A DNA stretch of 56,356 bases from Lewinellaceae bacterium SD302. GTDB taxonomy: Bacteria > Bacteroidota > Bacteroidia > Chitinophagales > Saprospiraceae. The notes below the pieces were generated by a model, which saw nothing but the letters and a program-made list of their open reading frames with translations, was not told the DNA's origin and did not search any database. The stretch spans positions 1 through 56,356 of the forward strand of contig PDLQ01000030.1 of the NCBI GenBank assembly GCA_002591745.1, read 5' to 3'. This document shows, piece after piece, positions 25,483 to 33,517 of this stretch; the stretch's first letter is position 1; each line of letters opens with the position of its first letter. Both the position numbers and the translations under genes were made by a program.

Positions 25483-26603
25483 ACTTTGACTTCAGTTTGC
25501 AGGCTTCCGGCGGCTACCCGGAACTGAGCGTAATCGGTTTCCACAACGCTGGCCAGCAGGCGCTGCATCCGCTCCGGATCCGTATCGGAAATAAAGATCT
25601 GGCCATATTCTTCCGGCTGGTTGATGAGTTGCAGGAGTTGAGTGACCCGCTTACTGTCCAATTTATCAAAGATATCATCCAGTAGTAGTAGGGGGCGCTT
25701 ACCGGACTGTTGGCGTAATAGGTGGTACTGGGCCAGTTTCAGGCTAAGGACAAATGTTTTGAGTTGCCCCTGTGAAGCTACCTTTTTGAGCGGATGATCC
25801 TCCTGAGTAAAAACCAGGTCGTCGCGGTGAATACCACCGGAAGTACGTTGCAAAATGCGGTCTTTTTCAGTGCGTTCGGCCAGTAGCTCCTCCATGCTTT
25901 GGTCGTTGAGCTGGCTGCGGTACCGAAGCCCTACTGTTTCCTTTTCATTACTGATCATCACCTGAGCGGCACGCAGCTGCTCGGTAAACGGCTTCACAAA
26001 TGCCTGGCGGGCCGCGTGGATGTAACTGGCGGGTTCCAAGAGCTGTTGATCATAGATTTCCAGTAAGCCCCCGGATAGCGGTTGACCGCCCGCTTGTTTC
26101 AACAGGGCGTTACGTTGGGAAAGTACCTTATTATAGGTCAGTAGTTTTTCCAGGTAGACCGGGTCGGTCTGGCTCAGGCTATTATTGAGCAACCGCCGGC
26201 GATACTCACTGCCCTCGTGAACCAGTCGGACGTCATCCGGCACCACGATTACCACCGGATAGCGGCCCACGTGATCGGCCAGTCTATCGTAGGCCTTACC
26301 GTTTCTTTCGATAACCTTGCGCTTCCGCTTCTGTACTTTCAGAGCAATACGATCTTCGCTTCCTTTTACCTTTCCGTCAGAAAACCGCCCTTCCAGTCGA
26401 AAAAAATCTTCTCCGTGCTGCACGGCGTACTGGTCGCTGCTGCTGTCATAAGCCTTCCCCATGCAGAGGTAGTAAATAGCTTCCAGCAGATTGGTTTTTC
26501 CACTGCCGTTCTCCCCTACGAAACAATTGAATCGACCGGCACAATCGACGAGCTGGTAGTCGTAGTTCTTAAAATTAGTGAGGAGGAATCGAGTGAGGAG
26601 CAT
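25479..26603 (-). CDS. recF: DNA replication/repair protein RecF
   Basis: SMC-like ATPase that binds gapped DNA and helps load RecA with RecO and RecR. 374 residues, the usual RecF size. Walker A GENGSGKT (30-37), ABC-type signature SQGQLKTFVLSLKLAQ and Walker B PLLLLDDIFDKLD are visible, as is the DVRLVHEGSEYRRRLLN region. It is followed by the DUF721 gene in an overlapping arrangement. Its promoter appears to sit in the middle of family C copy 3, leaving a leader of about 100 bases rich in hairpins. Confidence 0.95.
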   Translation of the reverse strand: MLLTRFLLTNFKNYDYQLVDCAGRFNCFVGENGSGKTNLLEAIYYLCMGKAYDSSSDQYAVQHGEDFFRLEGRFSDGKVKGSEDRIALKVQKRKRKVIERNGKAYDRLADHVGRYPVVIVVPDDVRLVHEGSEYRRRLLNNSLSQTDPVYLEKLLTYNKVLSQRNALLKQAGGQPLSGGLLEIYDQQLLEPASYIHAARQAFVKPFTEQLRAAQVMISNEKETVGLRYRSQLNDQSMEELLAERTEKDRILQRTSGGIHRDDLVFTQEDHPLKKVASQGQLKTFVLSLKLAQYHLLRQQSGKRPLLLLDDIFDKLDSKRVTQLLQLINQPEEYGQIFISDTDPERMQRLLASVVETDYAQFRVAAGSLQTEVKV

Positions 26604-26610
26604 GATGAAC

Positions 26611-26843
26611 GGGCGAAGCCCTTTTTTTGGGACGCGCTTCGCGCTGGTGGACGGCCTTTGGCCTTTTGGACGTCGCTGCGCGACGTGTGGACGCTTCGCT
26701 CGCGGCTGGGCTTTGCAAAGATACGTAGATTTAGTTTCGTTCCGCCCCCCAAGCCGCAGGTGCCTACAGGTCGCGCAGCGACGTCCGCAAGCAAGGCGTC
26801 TACAAGGCTATCGACCTTCTACCAGCGAGGAACGAGCGTCTAA
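26611..26843. repeat. Family C composite mini-hairpin element, copy 3
   Basis: 233 bp between divergent recF and pdhA. Mini-palindromes GGGC-gaa-GCCC, GCGC-ttc-GCGC, GGCC-ttt-GGCC and GTCGC-tgc-GCGAC lead into a centre with GCGGCT...AGCCGC, then GTCGC-gca-GCGAC, a GGCGTC unit and CGAGGAACGAGCG. Left linkers are TTTTGGAC/TGTGGAC, right linkers GTCTACAA/GTCTAAA. The centre carries a minus-strand TATCTTTG box. The remaining bases of the 342-base gap (26604-26945) show only a weak pdhA promoter-like TATCTTCG at 26902-26909. Confidence 0.82.
26716..26723 (-). promoter_or_regulatory. -7 promoter box for recF inside family C copy 3
   Basis: On the minus strand TATCTTTG is followed by GCAAAG, 113 bases upstream of the recF ATG. 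It is the only good TAnnTTTG box in that gap. Confidence 0.5.
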
Positions 26844-26945
26844 ACACTCCCCTTCTCAAACTGTTATCAACGCAAGAAGGTAAAAGATTGGCTGCCACGC
26901 CTTATCTTCGTGCCCGCAAACGCAGTTCCGGAAACGATTCAAATT

Positions 26946-28001
26946 ATGACCAAGAAAGTCTCTACGACCAAAGCCACCAAATCTACTGGCACCAGCAAGA
27001 AGAAAAGTACCACCAAAAAGTACAGCAAAGAACAGCACTTGGAGTGGTACACATTAATGTTGCGCATTCGTAAATTCGAAGAGCGCGCTTTAATGGGTTA
27101 CGGTCAGCAGAAAATTCGGGGTTTTTGCCACGTTTACATCGGCCAGGAAGCCGTTGCTGCTGGTATTGAATCCGCCATTACTAAGGAAGACTCTATAGTT
27201 ACCGCTTACCGTCAACACGGTATTGCCATTGGCCGCGGCGTAGACATGCGCAGTGCCATGGCCGAGCTTTTCGGTAAAGAAACCGGTATCGTAAAGGGTA
27301 AGGGTGGCTCCATGCACTTCTTCAGCAAGGAACACAATTACTTTGGTGGCAACGGCATCGTTGGGGCGCAAATCCCGATCGGCACCGGTATCGGCTTCGC
27401 CGAGGGCTACCGAGGCACTGAAAATTTCTGCGTAACCATGTTCGGTGATGGTGCCGCCCGCCAGGGAGCCCTCTGGGAAAGCTGGAATATGGCCATGACC
27501 TGGAACGTCCCCGTCCTCTACATCTGTGAGAACAACGGCTACGCCATGGGTACCAGCGTGGAGCGCACTAGTAATGTGACCGACATGTCTAAACTCGGCC
27601 TCAGCTTCGAAATGCCCAGTGAAAGTGTAGACGGGATGGACCCCGCCGCGGTACACGAAGCCGTCACCCGTGCCGCCAAACACATCCGTTCCGGCAAAGG
27701 ACCTTACTACCTGGAGATCCGCACCTACCGTTACAAAGGCCACTCTGTATCCGACCCGGCCAAGTACCGCGAAAAAACGGAACTCAAAGAATACCAGGAC
27801 CGCGACCCGATCAAAATGACGGAAAAAACGATCCTGGACGGCAAGATCGCCACGGAAGCAGAGATCAAAGAGATCAAAGACGCCGTAAAAGCTGAAGTAG
27901 CTGATGCCTTCAAGTTTGCCGAAGAATCTAACTACCCCGATGCTTCGGAGCTTTACACGGACAATTATCTGCAGGAGGATTACCCGTTCATAAAAGATTA
28001 A
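26946..28001 (+). CDS. pdhA: Pyruvate dehydrogenase E1 component subunit alpha
   Basis: Thiamine-diphosphate enzyme subunit that decarboxylates pyruvate in the PDH complex. 351 residues. The TPP motif begins GDGAARQGALWE and ends CENNGYAMGT. The regulatory-loop region has TYRYKGHSVSDPAKYR, as in PDH E1-alpha. The N-terminus is a Lys/Thr/Ser-rich tail (KKVSTTKATKSTGTSKKKS) before the catalytic domain. ATG 26946 is preferred to the GTG at 26910. The E1-beta and E2 genes are not in the window; stand-alone pdhA is common in Bacteroidota. Confidence 0.93.
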   Translation: MTKKVSTTKATKSTGTSKKKSTTKKYSKEQHLEWYTLMLRIRKFEERALMGYGQQKIRGFCHVYIGQEAVAAGIESAITKEDSIVTAYRQHGIAIGRGVDMRSAMAELFGKETGIVKGKGGSMHFFSKEHNYFGGNGIVGAQIPIGTGIGFAEGYRGTENFCVTMFGDGAARQGALWESWNMAMTWNVPVLYICENNGYAMGTSVERTSNVTDMSKLGLSFEMPSESVDGMDPAAVHEAVTRAAKHIRSGKGPYYLEIRTYRYKGHSVSDPAKYREKTELKEYQDRDPIKMTEKTILDGKIATEAEIKEIKDAVKAEVADAFKFAEESNYPDASELYTDNYLQEDYPFIKD

Positions 28002-28084
28002 CGGGTTTGAGCCCGGGGTTGGGGCTCGCCACGTTAAATTCGTTTAACCGGTAAGTTGTCCGCCCGGTAGCTATCGGTATCGGC

Positions 28085-28155
28085 TGGCTACTCCCATTGC
28101 TACTTTGAAATCAGAAAAACATTCATCTTTTTGGCTTCAAAGCAGCAGTGGGAGT
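28085..28155. repeat. Inverted pair of family A repeats (hairpin) after pdhA
   Basis: GGCTACTCCCATTGCTACTT (from 28085) and the complementary arm ending in AGCAGTGGGAGTGAC (to about 28156) form a hairpin of roughly 30 bp with GAARYCARAAA also pairing. It contains two family A cores (28095-28113 plus, 28132-28150 minus) and lies in the pdhA-TPR gap. It may end the pdhA transcript. Confidence 0.8.
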
Positions 28156-28216
28156 GACTAGTATAAAGATTTCCAGGGTCGCAAATCTTCCCTTTTGCAA
28201 TCCGTACGAAAAGGTT

Positions 28217-28224
28217 TATCTTTG
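28217..28224 (+). promoter_or_regulatory. -7 promoter box for the TPR gene
   Basis: TATCTTTG, a consensus -7 box, 55 bases before the ATG at 28279. The leader contains the hairpin at 28239-28265. Confidence 0.65.
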
Positions 28225-28238
28225 CAGCCGCTTTAAAC

Positions 28239-28265
28239 AAGCCCCAGCCCCATTGGGGCTTTTTA
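28239..28265 (+). promoter_or_regulatory. Terminator-like hairpin in the TPR gene leader (possible attenuator)
   Basis: AAGCCCCA pairs with TGGGGCTT around a 7-base loop and is followed by TTTTTAAATTT. This is the form of an intrinsic terminator, yet it lies downstream of the promoter box and only 14 bases before the start codon. Confidence 0.45.
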
Positions 28266-28278
28266 AATTTAAGCTAGC

Positions 28279-29031
28279 ATGGCAAATAAGAATAGAGGCG
28301 TAGGTCGTACGCCCCAAGGACAACGCAACCGTGGCCGTACAACTGGCACCGGTGCCCCCGTACAGGAAGGAGACGATTTATTGGTAGACGTCGTGGAGGT
28401 CCGCGACCAGGCCGCCAGTTTCTTCGAAGAAAATCGCAATCTGATCCTCGGTATCGCCATTGGATTGGCCGCCATTATTGCGGGCATTCTGATTTACAAT
28501 ACTTTGGTAGTGAAGCCGCGTAACGGACAAGCCATTGAGCAAATGCAACGCGCTCAGGTACAGTTCGAGCGCGACAGTTTCCAGCTGGCCCTGGCCAACC
28601 CCGGTGGTGGCTACCCCGGTTTCCTGGAAGTGATCGACCAGTACGGCAGCACCCCCGCCGGCAACCTGGCCCGTTACTACGCTGGCATCAGCTACCTGAA
28701 CCTGGGTTCTTACGATGCCGCTGCTGATTACCTCGGCCAATTCGACGCCGAAACGGACCTGATGGCCACCATGAAGGCCGGTGCACTGGGCGATATCCAG
28801 AGTGAAAAATCCGATTTTGACGCCGCAATCAGCAGTTACCGCAAAGCCGTTGACCAAGCCGGAGACAACTATCTGCTGGCTGGTTACTACCTCAATAAAC
28901 TAGGTCTGCTGCTGCGTAATCAGGGCCGCAACGAAGAAGCACTGGATGCCTTCAAGCGCCTGAAACAAGACTTCGGCCAGAGCCCCGCAGCTGCGGAGGC
29001 CGATAAATACATTGGTCTGTTAGGCCAATAA
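28279..29031 (+). CDS. Membrane-anchored TPR protein
   Basis: 250 residues. A basic, disordered N-terminus (NKNRGVGRTPQGQRNRGR) precedes an acidic stretch and one membrane helix (LILGIAIGLAAIIAGILIY, about residues 56-74). The outer part has TPR-like helical repeats (GNLARYYAGISYLNLGSYDAA, in parts; DFDAAISSYRKAVDQ; NEEALDAFKRLKQDF). The topology, a single helix then TPRs, resembles YfgM/AncA-type chaperone-associated proteins, but homology is not shown. It has its own promoter and terminator, so it is a single-gene unit. Confidence 0.8.
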   Translation: MANKNRGVGRTPQGQRNRGRTTGTGAPVQEGDDLLVDVVEVRDQAASFFEENRNLILGIAIGLAAIIAGILIYNTLVVKPRNGQAIEQMQRAQVQFERDSFQLALANPGGGYPGFLEVIDQYGSTPAGNLARYYAGISYLNLGSYDAAADYLGQFDAETDLMATMKAGALGDIQSEKSDFDAAISSYRKAVDQAGDNYLLAGYYLNKLGLLLRNQGRNEEALDAFKRLKQDFGQSPAAAEADKYIGLLGQ

Positions 29032-29058
29032 AAGCAATAAGCCCAAGAACATTATTAG

Positions 29059-29092
29059 ACCCGGTCGCGCTTCGTCGCGGCCGGGTTTTTTA
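29059..29092 (+). terminator. Rho-independent terminator after the TPR gene
   Basis: ACCCGGTCGCG pairs with CGCGGCCGGGT around CTTCGT, followed by TTTTTTAT. Strong intrinsic terminator. Confidence 0.9.
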
Positions 29093-29239
29093 TTTGGATT
29101 GAGCTTCGTAGATCGTAGTTCCACATCAGAGTTGCTCGTAAAGGCTCGCCTTAGCTAAGTTCATTTTATATACAACTTTTGGTTGCTATGGGATTTCAAA
29201 ACATAACTTGACGAAGTGAGAAGCCCAAGCTTCACATTC

Positions 29240-29905
29240 TTAGTGTTTTCTGTCAGAACCATTCACTACTTCCAAAAATGGAGAAAAAGTAGTCCAGTGC
29301 TCTACCCAACTGGCACGACTGCCCGCCCACCTCGGTCGATAACCTTCACGAAGTGCATAAGCATCGGCGATGATATCGGCCTGTTGTTCGTAGTTATAAA
29401 AGTCAAAGCCGGGGTAAGCCTTTAGCTGATCCATTCCTCCGTAGTTGTAGCCCATTCGGGTGCGTTGGGCACGAAGGGCGCGGGGGATATAGACTGCGCC
29501 TACCCTATTGTATTGCCAGACATGGACGGCTTCGTGAACCAGGGTAACCGGTGACATCGGGCCCCAGCTGTTGATCGTCAGGAAGGAAACGTAGCACAAT
29601 TCGTACTGAGGCGGGCCGAGGCGGGCGCTTTCGTCAATACGAATCAAATTATAGGGCAGCGCATCACCGAATACGGAGCGCAGAATAGCCAGTTCCTCTT
29701 CGGAAAGCCGACGGGTACGTAGTGCTAATAAATTGGAGGACAGTTCGTAGAGATCGAAAAAGAAAATCAGGTCTAGCAAATAAAACCCCAGATCCGTCCA
29801 CCAATTCAATTTCCACGGGCAAATCAGCCTCAGATGACGCAGCAAGCGTAAAAAGCGGGCGGGTGTGGCCAGCAGGGCGTAGCGAAGGCGGGTAAACAGA
29901 TACAT
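29240..29905 (-). CDS. Putative zinc metallopeptidase-like protein
   Basis: 221 residues, not assigned to a named family. Near the N-terminus there is a hydrophobic segment (DLGFYLLDLIFFFDLYEL). The central LVHEAVHVWQY contains an HExxH-like HEAVH zinc site, followed about 50 residues later by YNYEQQADIIADAYAL, where EQQAD may give the third ligand. This is the pattern of DUF4157-like minimal metalloprotease domains. Many arginines lie near both ends. Divergent from the methyltransferase gene at 29952. Confidence 0.65.
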   Translation of the reverse strand: MYLFTRLRYALLATPARFLRLLRHLRLICPWKLNWWTDLGFYLLDLIFFFDLYELSSNLLALRTRRLSEEELAILRSVFGDALPYNLIRIDESARLGPPQYELCYVSFLTINSWGPMSPVTLVHEAVHVWQYNRVGAVYIPRALRAQRTRMGYNYGGMDQLKAYPGFDFYNYEQQADIIADAYALREGYRPRWAGSRASWVEHWTTFSPFLEVVNGSDRKH

Positions 29906-29951
29906 GATCGGCTAAAGATAACGATCCGGGAAAAACGTTTACCTTGCGGCG

Positions 29952-30659
29952 ATGATCCACATTCCCCGCTGGCGATTTTGGCTGAGTTATCTATGGGAGC
30001 AACGGCTGGAAACCACCAGCAGCGAGCACAACGACTATCTGGAAGTCAGTATCGTCCACGGTCGCTTACAGCTGACGGCAGAAGATGCTATTTATAGCTT
30101 TGGGGACTATTACCTCAACTTTCGCAAGACTTTTGACCGCTTCGCCTTCATCAAACTGCCAGAAGAGGCCGAGGTGCTGGTACTCGGTCTGGGACTGGGC
30201 AGTATCCCGGATATTTTAACCAATCTCTGGGAATTGGATTTCAGCTATACCGCCGTAGAGATTGACCCGGTAATTGTGCAGCTGGCTTCGGACTACAGTC
30301 TGCCCCGGTTGGACGCACCGGTAGAAGTGGTCAATACCGATGCCCTGATTTATTTACAAAGTACGGAGCGAAAATTCGACCTGATCTGTATGGACGTCTT
30401 TCAGGATGCCGACATTCCGGATGATTTCCTCAGCCACGAATATCTCGAGCTGTTAGCGGCGCGCCTGAATCCGGGCGGTGCCATTATTTTCAACCGTCTG
30501 GCCGCTACGCTACGCGACCGTCGACTGAGTCAAGCCTACTTCGACGATGTTTTCAAAGTTGTTTTTCCCGAAGCAGACAAGGTGCATACCGGCGGCAATT
30601 ACATGCTGATAAATGACGGAAGTTTTATATATTCGGAAGATGAAGCGGATATGCCCTGA
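29952..30659 (+). CDS. Class I SAM methyltransferase / spermidine synthase-like protein
   Basis: 235 residues with a Rossmann core: motif I VLVLGLGLGSIPDIL, motif II YTAVEIDPVIVQLA (acidic E-I-D), VEVVNTDALIYL and FDLICMDVFQDADIP, followed by LLAARLNPGGAIIFN. The D-V-F after motif III and the overall order resemble spermidine synthase-like proteins without a clear aminopropyl acceptor site. The substrate is unknown. The last 20 bases overlap the next gene, so translation is probably coupled. Confidence 0.75.
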   Translation: MIHIPRWRFWLSYLWEQRLETTSSEHNDYLEVSIVHGRLQLTAEDAIYSFGDYYLNFRKTFDRFAFIKLPEEAEVLVLGLGLGSIPDILTNLWELDFSYTAVEIDPVIVQLASDYSLPRLDAPVEVVNTDALIYLQSTERKFDLICMDVFQDADIPDDFLSHEYLELLAARLNPGGAIIFNRLAATLRDRRLSQAYFDDVFKVVFPEADKVHTGGNYMLINDGSFIYSEDEADMP

Positions 30660-30999
30660 GTGCCAGGATGAATACACTGGCCGTTCCGATAAACGATACT
30701 GTTCCGACGCCTGCCGATCGGCTTACCACAACCGTAAGCACGCCGAAGAGACCGTCTTTATGCGCAGCATCAACAAAATTTTGCGCGACAATCGTAATAT
30801 CCTGGCAGCCCTGAATCCGGATGGTAAAAGCTCCGTGAAACGCGATAAGTTGATCGACCGGGGCTTCAAGTTCCGTTACTTTACCAACGAATATCGTTCC
30901 AAGAACGGTACCCTTTACCATTTCACCTACGACCATGGCGTGTTGGTAAATGACCGCGACTGGGTCACCATCGTCAAGCGACAGGAGTACGTAGAATAG
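30640..30999 (+). CDS. Small zinc-ribbon protein
   Basis: 119 residues. The N-terminus has four cysteines, ICPECQDEYTGRSDKRYCSDAC (CxxC-x13-CxxxC in parts), forming a zinc-ribbon like those at the start of Bacteroidota DNA-associated proteins. A basic helix (SAYHNRKHAEE) and a small domain with FRYFTNEYRSKNGTLYHFTYDHGV follow. ATG 30640 begins directly before the ribbon; the earlier frame start at 30613 lies deep inside the methyltransferase. Function unknown. Confidence 0.75.
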   Translation: MKRICPECQDEYTGRSDKRYCSDACRSAYHNRKHAEETVFMRSINKILRDNRNILAALNPDGKSSVKRDKLIDRGFKFRYFTNEYRSKNGTLYHFTYDHGVLVNDRDWVTIVKRQEYVE

Positions 31000-31076
31000 G
31001 AGGGACGATTGGATGCCGGAATGGCCTTTATGCTACAGTCCGGTTGCTTAACTATCCGCTCACCAAATTAAAAAAA

Positions 31077-31364
31077 ATGGTTTCTAACAACGATAAACTC
31101 TGGATCGGTCTGCTGGCCGGTCTGGTTATTCCCTTTCTAGGTTATTTTCTGGCACTCCAGGCCAACGGGTGGATCGCCTCCGCCATTGACCGACCGTTCG
31201 CTTTCAAAGAAAGTACCGTGGTGCTGATTGGTATTTGCCTAAATATGCTCCCTCTGGGCTACTTTCGGCGGAGAATGCTCAGTCGGGCCTTACAGGGAAC
31301 ACTAGTGGTAACGATGATTCTGGCTATCGTCTGGTTCGTAAAATACGGTACGGGGATATTGTAG
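31077..31364 (+). CDS. Small integral membrane protein
   Basis: 95 residues, about three hydrophobic helices (IGLLAGLVIPFLGYFLAL; VVLIGICLNMLPLGYF; LVVTMILAIVWFV). No family recognised. ATG 31077 gives a short polar start (MVSNNDKLW). The gene is followed by a terminator 60 bases downstream and may be cotranscribed with the zinc-ribbon gene 77 bases upstream. Confidence 0.7.
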   Translation: MVSNNDKLWIGLLAGLVIPFLGYFLALQANGWIASAIDRPFAFKESTVVLIGICLNMLPLGYFRRRMLSRALQGTLVVTMILAIVWFVKYGTGIL

Positions 31365-31427
31365 TATAGACTCAGCTACTCACCCCCCTCTTTCCCAGAA
31401 AGGCTTATAGGGAAAGGACAAAGAAAA

Positions 31428-31460
31428 AGAGCCGACGGGCGCACCGTCGGCTCTCTTTTA
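31428..31460 (+). terminator. Rho-independent terminator
   Basis: AGAGCCGACGG pairs with CCGTCGGCTCT, loop GCGCA, followed by CTTTTAT. An A-rich run on the left allows use from the minus strand too. Confidence 0.85.
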
Positions 31461-31759
31461 TCGTAACTCGGAATAAGTTGTTAAAAAGCTTATTCGTCTT
31501 GGGGAGTCGCTACGATATCACACTTTCGCAAAGACTTCATGAGATTAATGACCCCTCTGTGAAAGGGCTGTCTAAAAACTAGATAGTTGCAATTCAAGCG
31601 ATTTATGTCGTCGCTGCAACAAAGTTACACCGGCAGACCGGCTACCCAAATATTTGGGGCTTCTTCTTAGGCTGGCTTACGAAGCGGTGGCTTTGATTGA
31701 CGAAGCGGTATAATAAGTTGAACAACGGCGGTAATTAGGTAGTGTTAATAGCAGTCTGG
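31461..31759. other. Gap without recognised gene between the small membrane protein and surE
   Basis: No ORF with coding character was found. GGGCTGTCTAAAAA at about 31568 resembles IS-element ends, but no partner end or transposase is nearby. A GAAGCGGT word is repeated near 31681 and 31703. This may be an old element remnant or a non-coding RNA region; neither is supported. Confidence 0.3.
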
Positions 31760-32596
31760 TTAAAACTGCTCCAGTTGCTGCTCCCGATCGGCACCGGTCT
31801 TCACATCCGCCTGATCCGGCAACTGCAATTCACTCTCCAGGGCTTGCCAGCGTTCCAGTGCGGGCAGGTGCGTCAGGTCGTGGCCGGAGGGGACCAGGCT
31901 GACGTAGCCAGCTTCCAAAGCGTGGGCATCAGTGTCTTCCCGTGGGTCTTCGTTGACAAAACGCCCCGTAAGCCAGTAATAGTCGCGGCCACGGGGGTCC
32001 TGGTGTTTTTCGTATTCTTCCACCCAGCGGGCATCGGCCTGGCGGCAAACCTTGATGCCCCGGATTTCTTCCAATGGCAGATTCGGAATATTGACGTTGA
32101 AAAGGCTGCCCACTTCCATGCCTTGCTCCAGCACGTACTTCATGATCTGGCGTACGTAAGGCAGGCAAGCGGAGAAATCAGCATCGTGGCGGTAATCCAG
32201 AAAACTGAAACCGATACTCGGAATACCCTCCAGACTTGCTTCCATGGCAGCCGACATTGTACCAGAGTACAAAATGTTGATAGCCGCGTTACTGCCGTGG
32301 TTGATACCGGAAACACAGAGATCCGGCGTTCGGCCATTCAATACAACCGATTTTGCCAGTTTGACGCAATCCACCGGGGTACCGCTGCATTCGTAAGCCT
32401 CCGTACCGGGGTGCAGATCGCTCTCCCGTAAAAAAATCGGCTGGCTGATCGTAATGGCGTGGCCCTGGGCAGACTGGGGGCTATCCGGTGCCACTACCAG
32501 CACATCACCGAATTCCTGAGCGACACCGATGAGGGCTTTAATACCGCCGGCGGTGATGTCATCGTCGTTAGTAACCAGGATCAGGGGGCGTTGCAT
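31760..32596 (-). CDS. surE: 5'/3'-nucleotidase SurE
   Basis: Metal-dependent phosphatase acting on nucleoside monophosphates, linked to stationary-phase survival. 278 residues, of which the first 250 match SurE. LVTNDDDITAGGI has the metal ligands Asp11/Asp12, Ser42 is in PDSPQSAQGHAIT, and Asn99 is in SGINHGSNA. GTPVDCVKLA and YSGTMSAAMEA are also typical. The last 25 or so residues (LPDQADVKTGADREQ) are an extra charged tail. Single-gene unit on the minus strand. Confidence 0.95.
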   Translation of the reverse strand: MQRPLILVTNDDDITAGGIKALIGVAQEFGDVLVVAPDSPQSAQGHAITISQPIFLRESDLHPGTEAYECSGTPVDCVKLAKSVVLNGRTPDLCVSGINHGSNAAINILYSGTMSAAMEASLEGIPSIGFSFLDYRHDADFSACLPYVRQIMKYVLEQGMEVGSLFNVNIPNLPLEEIRGIKVCRQADARWVEEYEKHQDPRGRDYYWLTGRFVNEDPREDTDAHALEAGYVSLVPSGHDLTHLPALERWQALESELQLPDQADVKTGADREQQLEQF

Positions 32597-32665
32597 AGGC
32601 TATTGTTTTAAGGTGGAGTTAATGGTATATAACGACTAAGGTCTGGGGTGGTTGTTCAAACGGGA

Positions 32666-33121
32666 CTAAAAGTTAAGCACCATTTCCTCACCCGGGGTCA
32701 TCAGGTTCCAGCGACCGATTAAAGCAGTAAATTCTTTAGCCATCCTTTCAATCTGGCTCAATGACACCTCCGGCTTTGGAAGTTTCAGCGTTTCCAGTTC
32801 CCAGTTGACCAGGTCCAGATAATTTTGGGCATCGGCACTTGGTCCGGACATTCCCTGCATAGCTCTCGTCAGCACCTCAGCCACCATGCTCTCGGGCGGA
32901 AGGTCAGCAATAACAGCCTTGTCCGAAAGCTGTTCGATACTGAAGCCGGCAGCGATATTTCCGTAAAACCCGGCCTGCATGCCCAATCCTGACTCGACCA
33001 CGAAGTGCGCCAGGTCGTGAGCCGGCAATAGGGAGTTGATACTCGTAGCAGTAGTCGAAGCATCAGCCCGGCGGCAGAGAATACGGTGCCGCTGTTCTCC
33101 CTTGGTAAATACTATTTCCAT
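32666..33121 (-). CDS. Hypothetical protein
   Basis: 151 residues, no signal peptide or membrane segment. Visible features: HDLAHFVVESGLG, which is also seen in other uncharacterised bacterial proteins, a middle helical region, and a C-terminal LSQIERMAKEFTALIGRWN. No catalytic motif can be named. It lies 70 bases upstream of surE on the same strand and may be in one transcript with it. Confidence 0.65.
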   Translation of the reverse strand: MEIVFTKGEQRHRILCRRADASTTATSINSLLPAHDLAHFVVESGLGMQAGFYGNIAAGFSIEQLSDKAVIADLPPESMVAEVLTRAMQGMSGPSADAQNYLDLVNWELETLKLPKPEVSLSQIERMAKEFTALIGRWNLMTPGEEMVLNF

Positions 33122-33246
33122 GCTATTTCAAGTCAGAACGATGTCGTGAAGTTTCACTTCCGGCGGCATTACCGGCTAATTTTTAAAGATTGTCGAGGTC
33201 GATTAAACTCTGGGCGGTGGTCGTGCCGTTAGGTGGTTAGTATTAT

Positions 33247-33417
33247 GGCTAACAAAGTAGCATTGCTGGTAATACAAATACAAAACTTCGCCCCCGGACT
33301 TTGACTTCGGGTCAGAAAGTGAAAAGCTGTATGGTGTAAATTGCTGTCCTGACTTAGTCGAGGACTGAGACATTGAACCATACGTCTACCCCAGGAAACT
33401 TTGCTACTTTGAAATCA
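33247..33417. repeat. Inverted pair of family A repeats upstream of porX
   Basis: A minus-orientation copy GGCTAACAAAGTAGCA (33247-33262) and a plus copy ACTTTGCTACTTTGAAATCA (33398-33417) flank about 135 bases. The pair and the family D hairpin that follows occupy most of the 396-base gap 33122-33517, which otherwise has no gene. Confidence 0.65.
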
Positions 33418-33421
33418 AAAA

Positions 33422-33508
33422 AATGACAAAATGACTTAATAAGGTAATGATCGAATGCACTACCCCCTAATTGTACCATTAGATCATTCCCTCATTATAT
33501 CATTGTAA
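33422..33508. repeat. Family D hairpin (AATGA-word type) before porX
   Basis: The left arm repeats AATGA (AATGACAAAATGACTTAAT ... GGTAATGATCGAATG) and the right arm repeats TCATT (ACCATTAGATCATTCCCTC ... TATCATTG), around TACCCCCTAATTG. Same design as the iscS-iscU element. It ends 9 bases before the porX ATG and would lie in its leader. Confidence 0.75.
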
Positions 33509-33517
33509 AACCCTTCC

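Noticed and set aside
26217..26843. 208-residue plus-strand ORF opposite recF
   Set aside because: It is antisense to recF and runs into family C copy 3; no domain seen.
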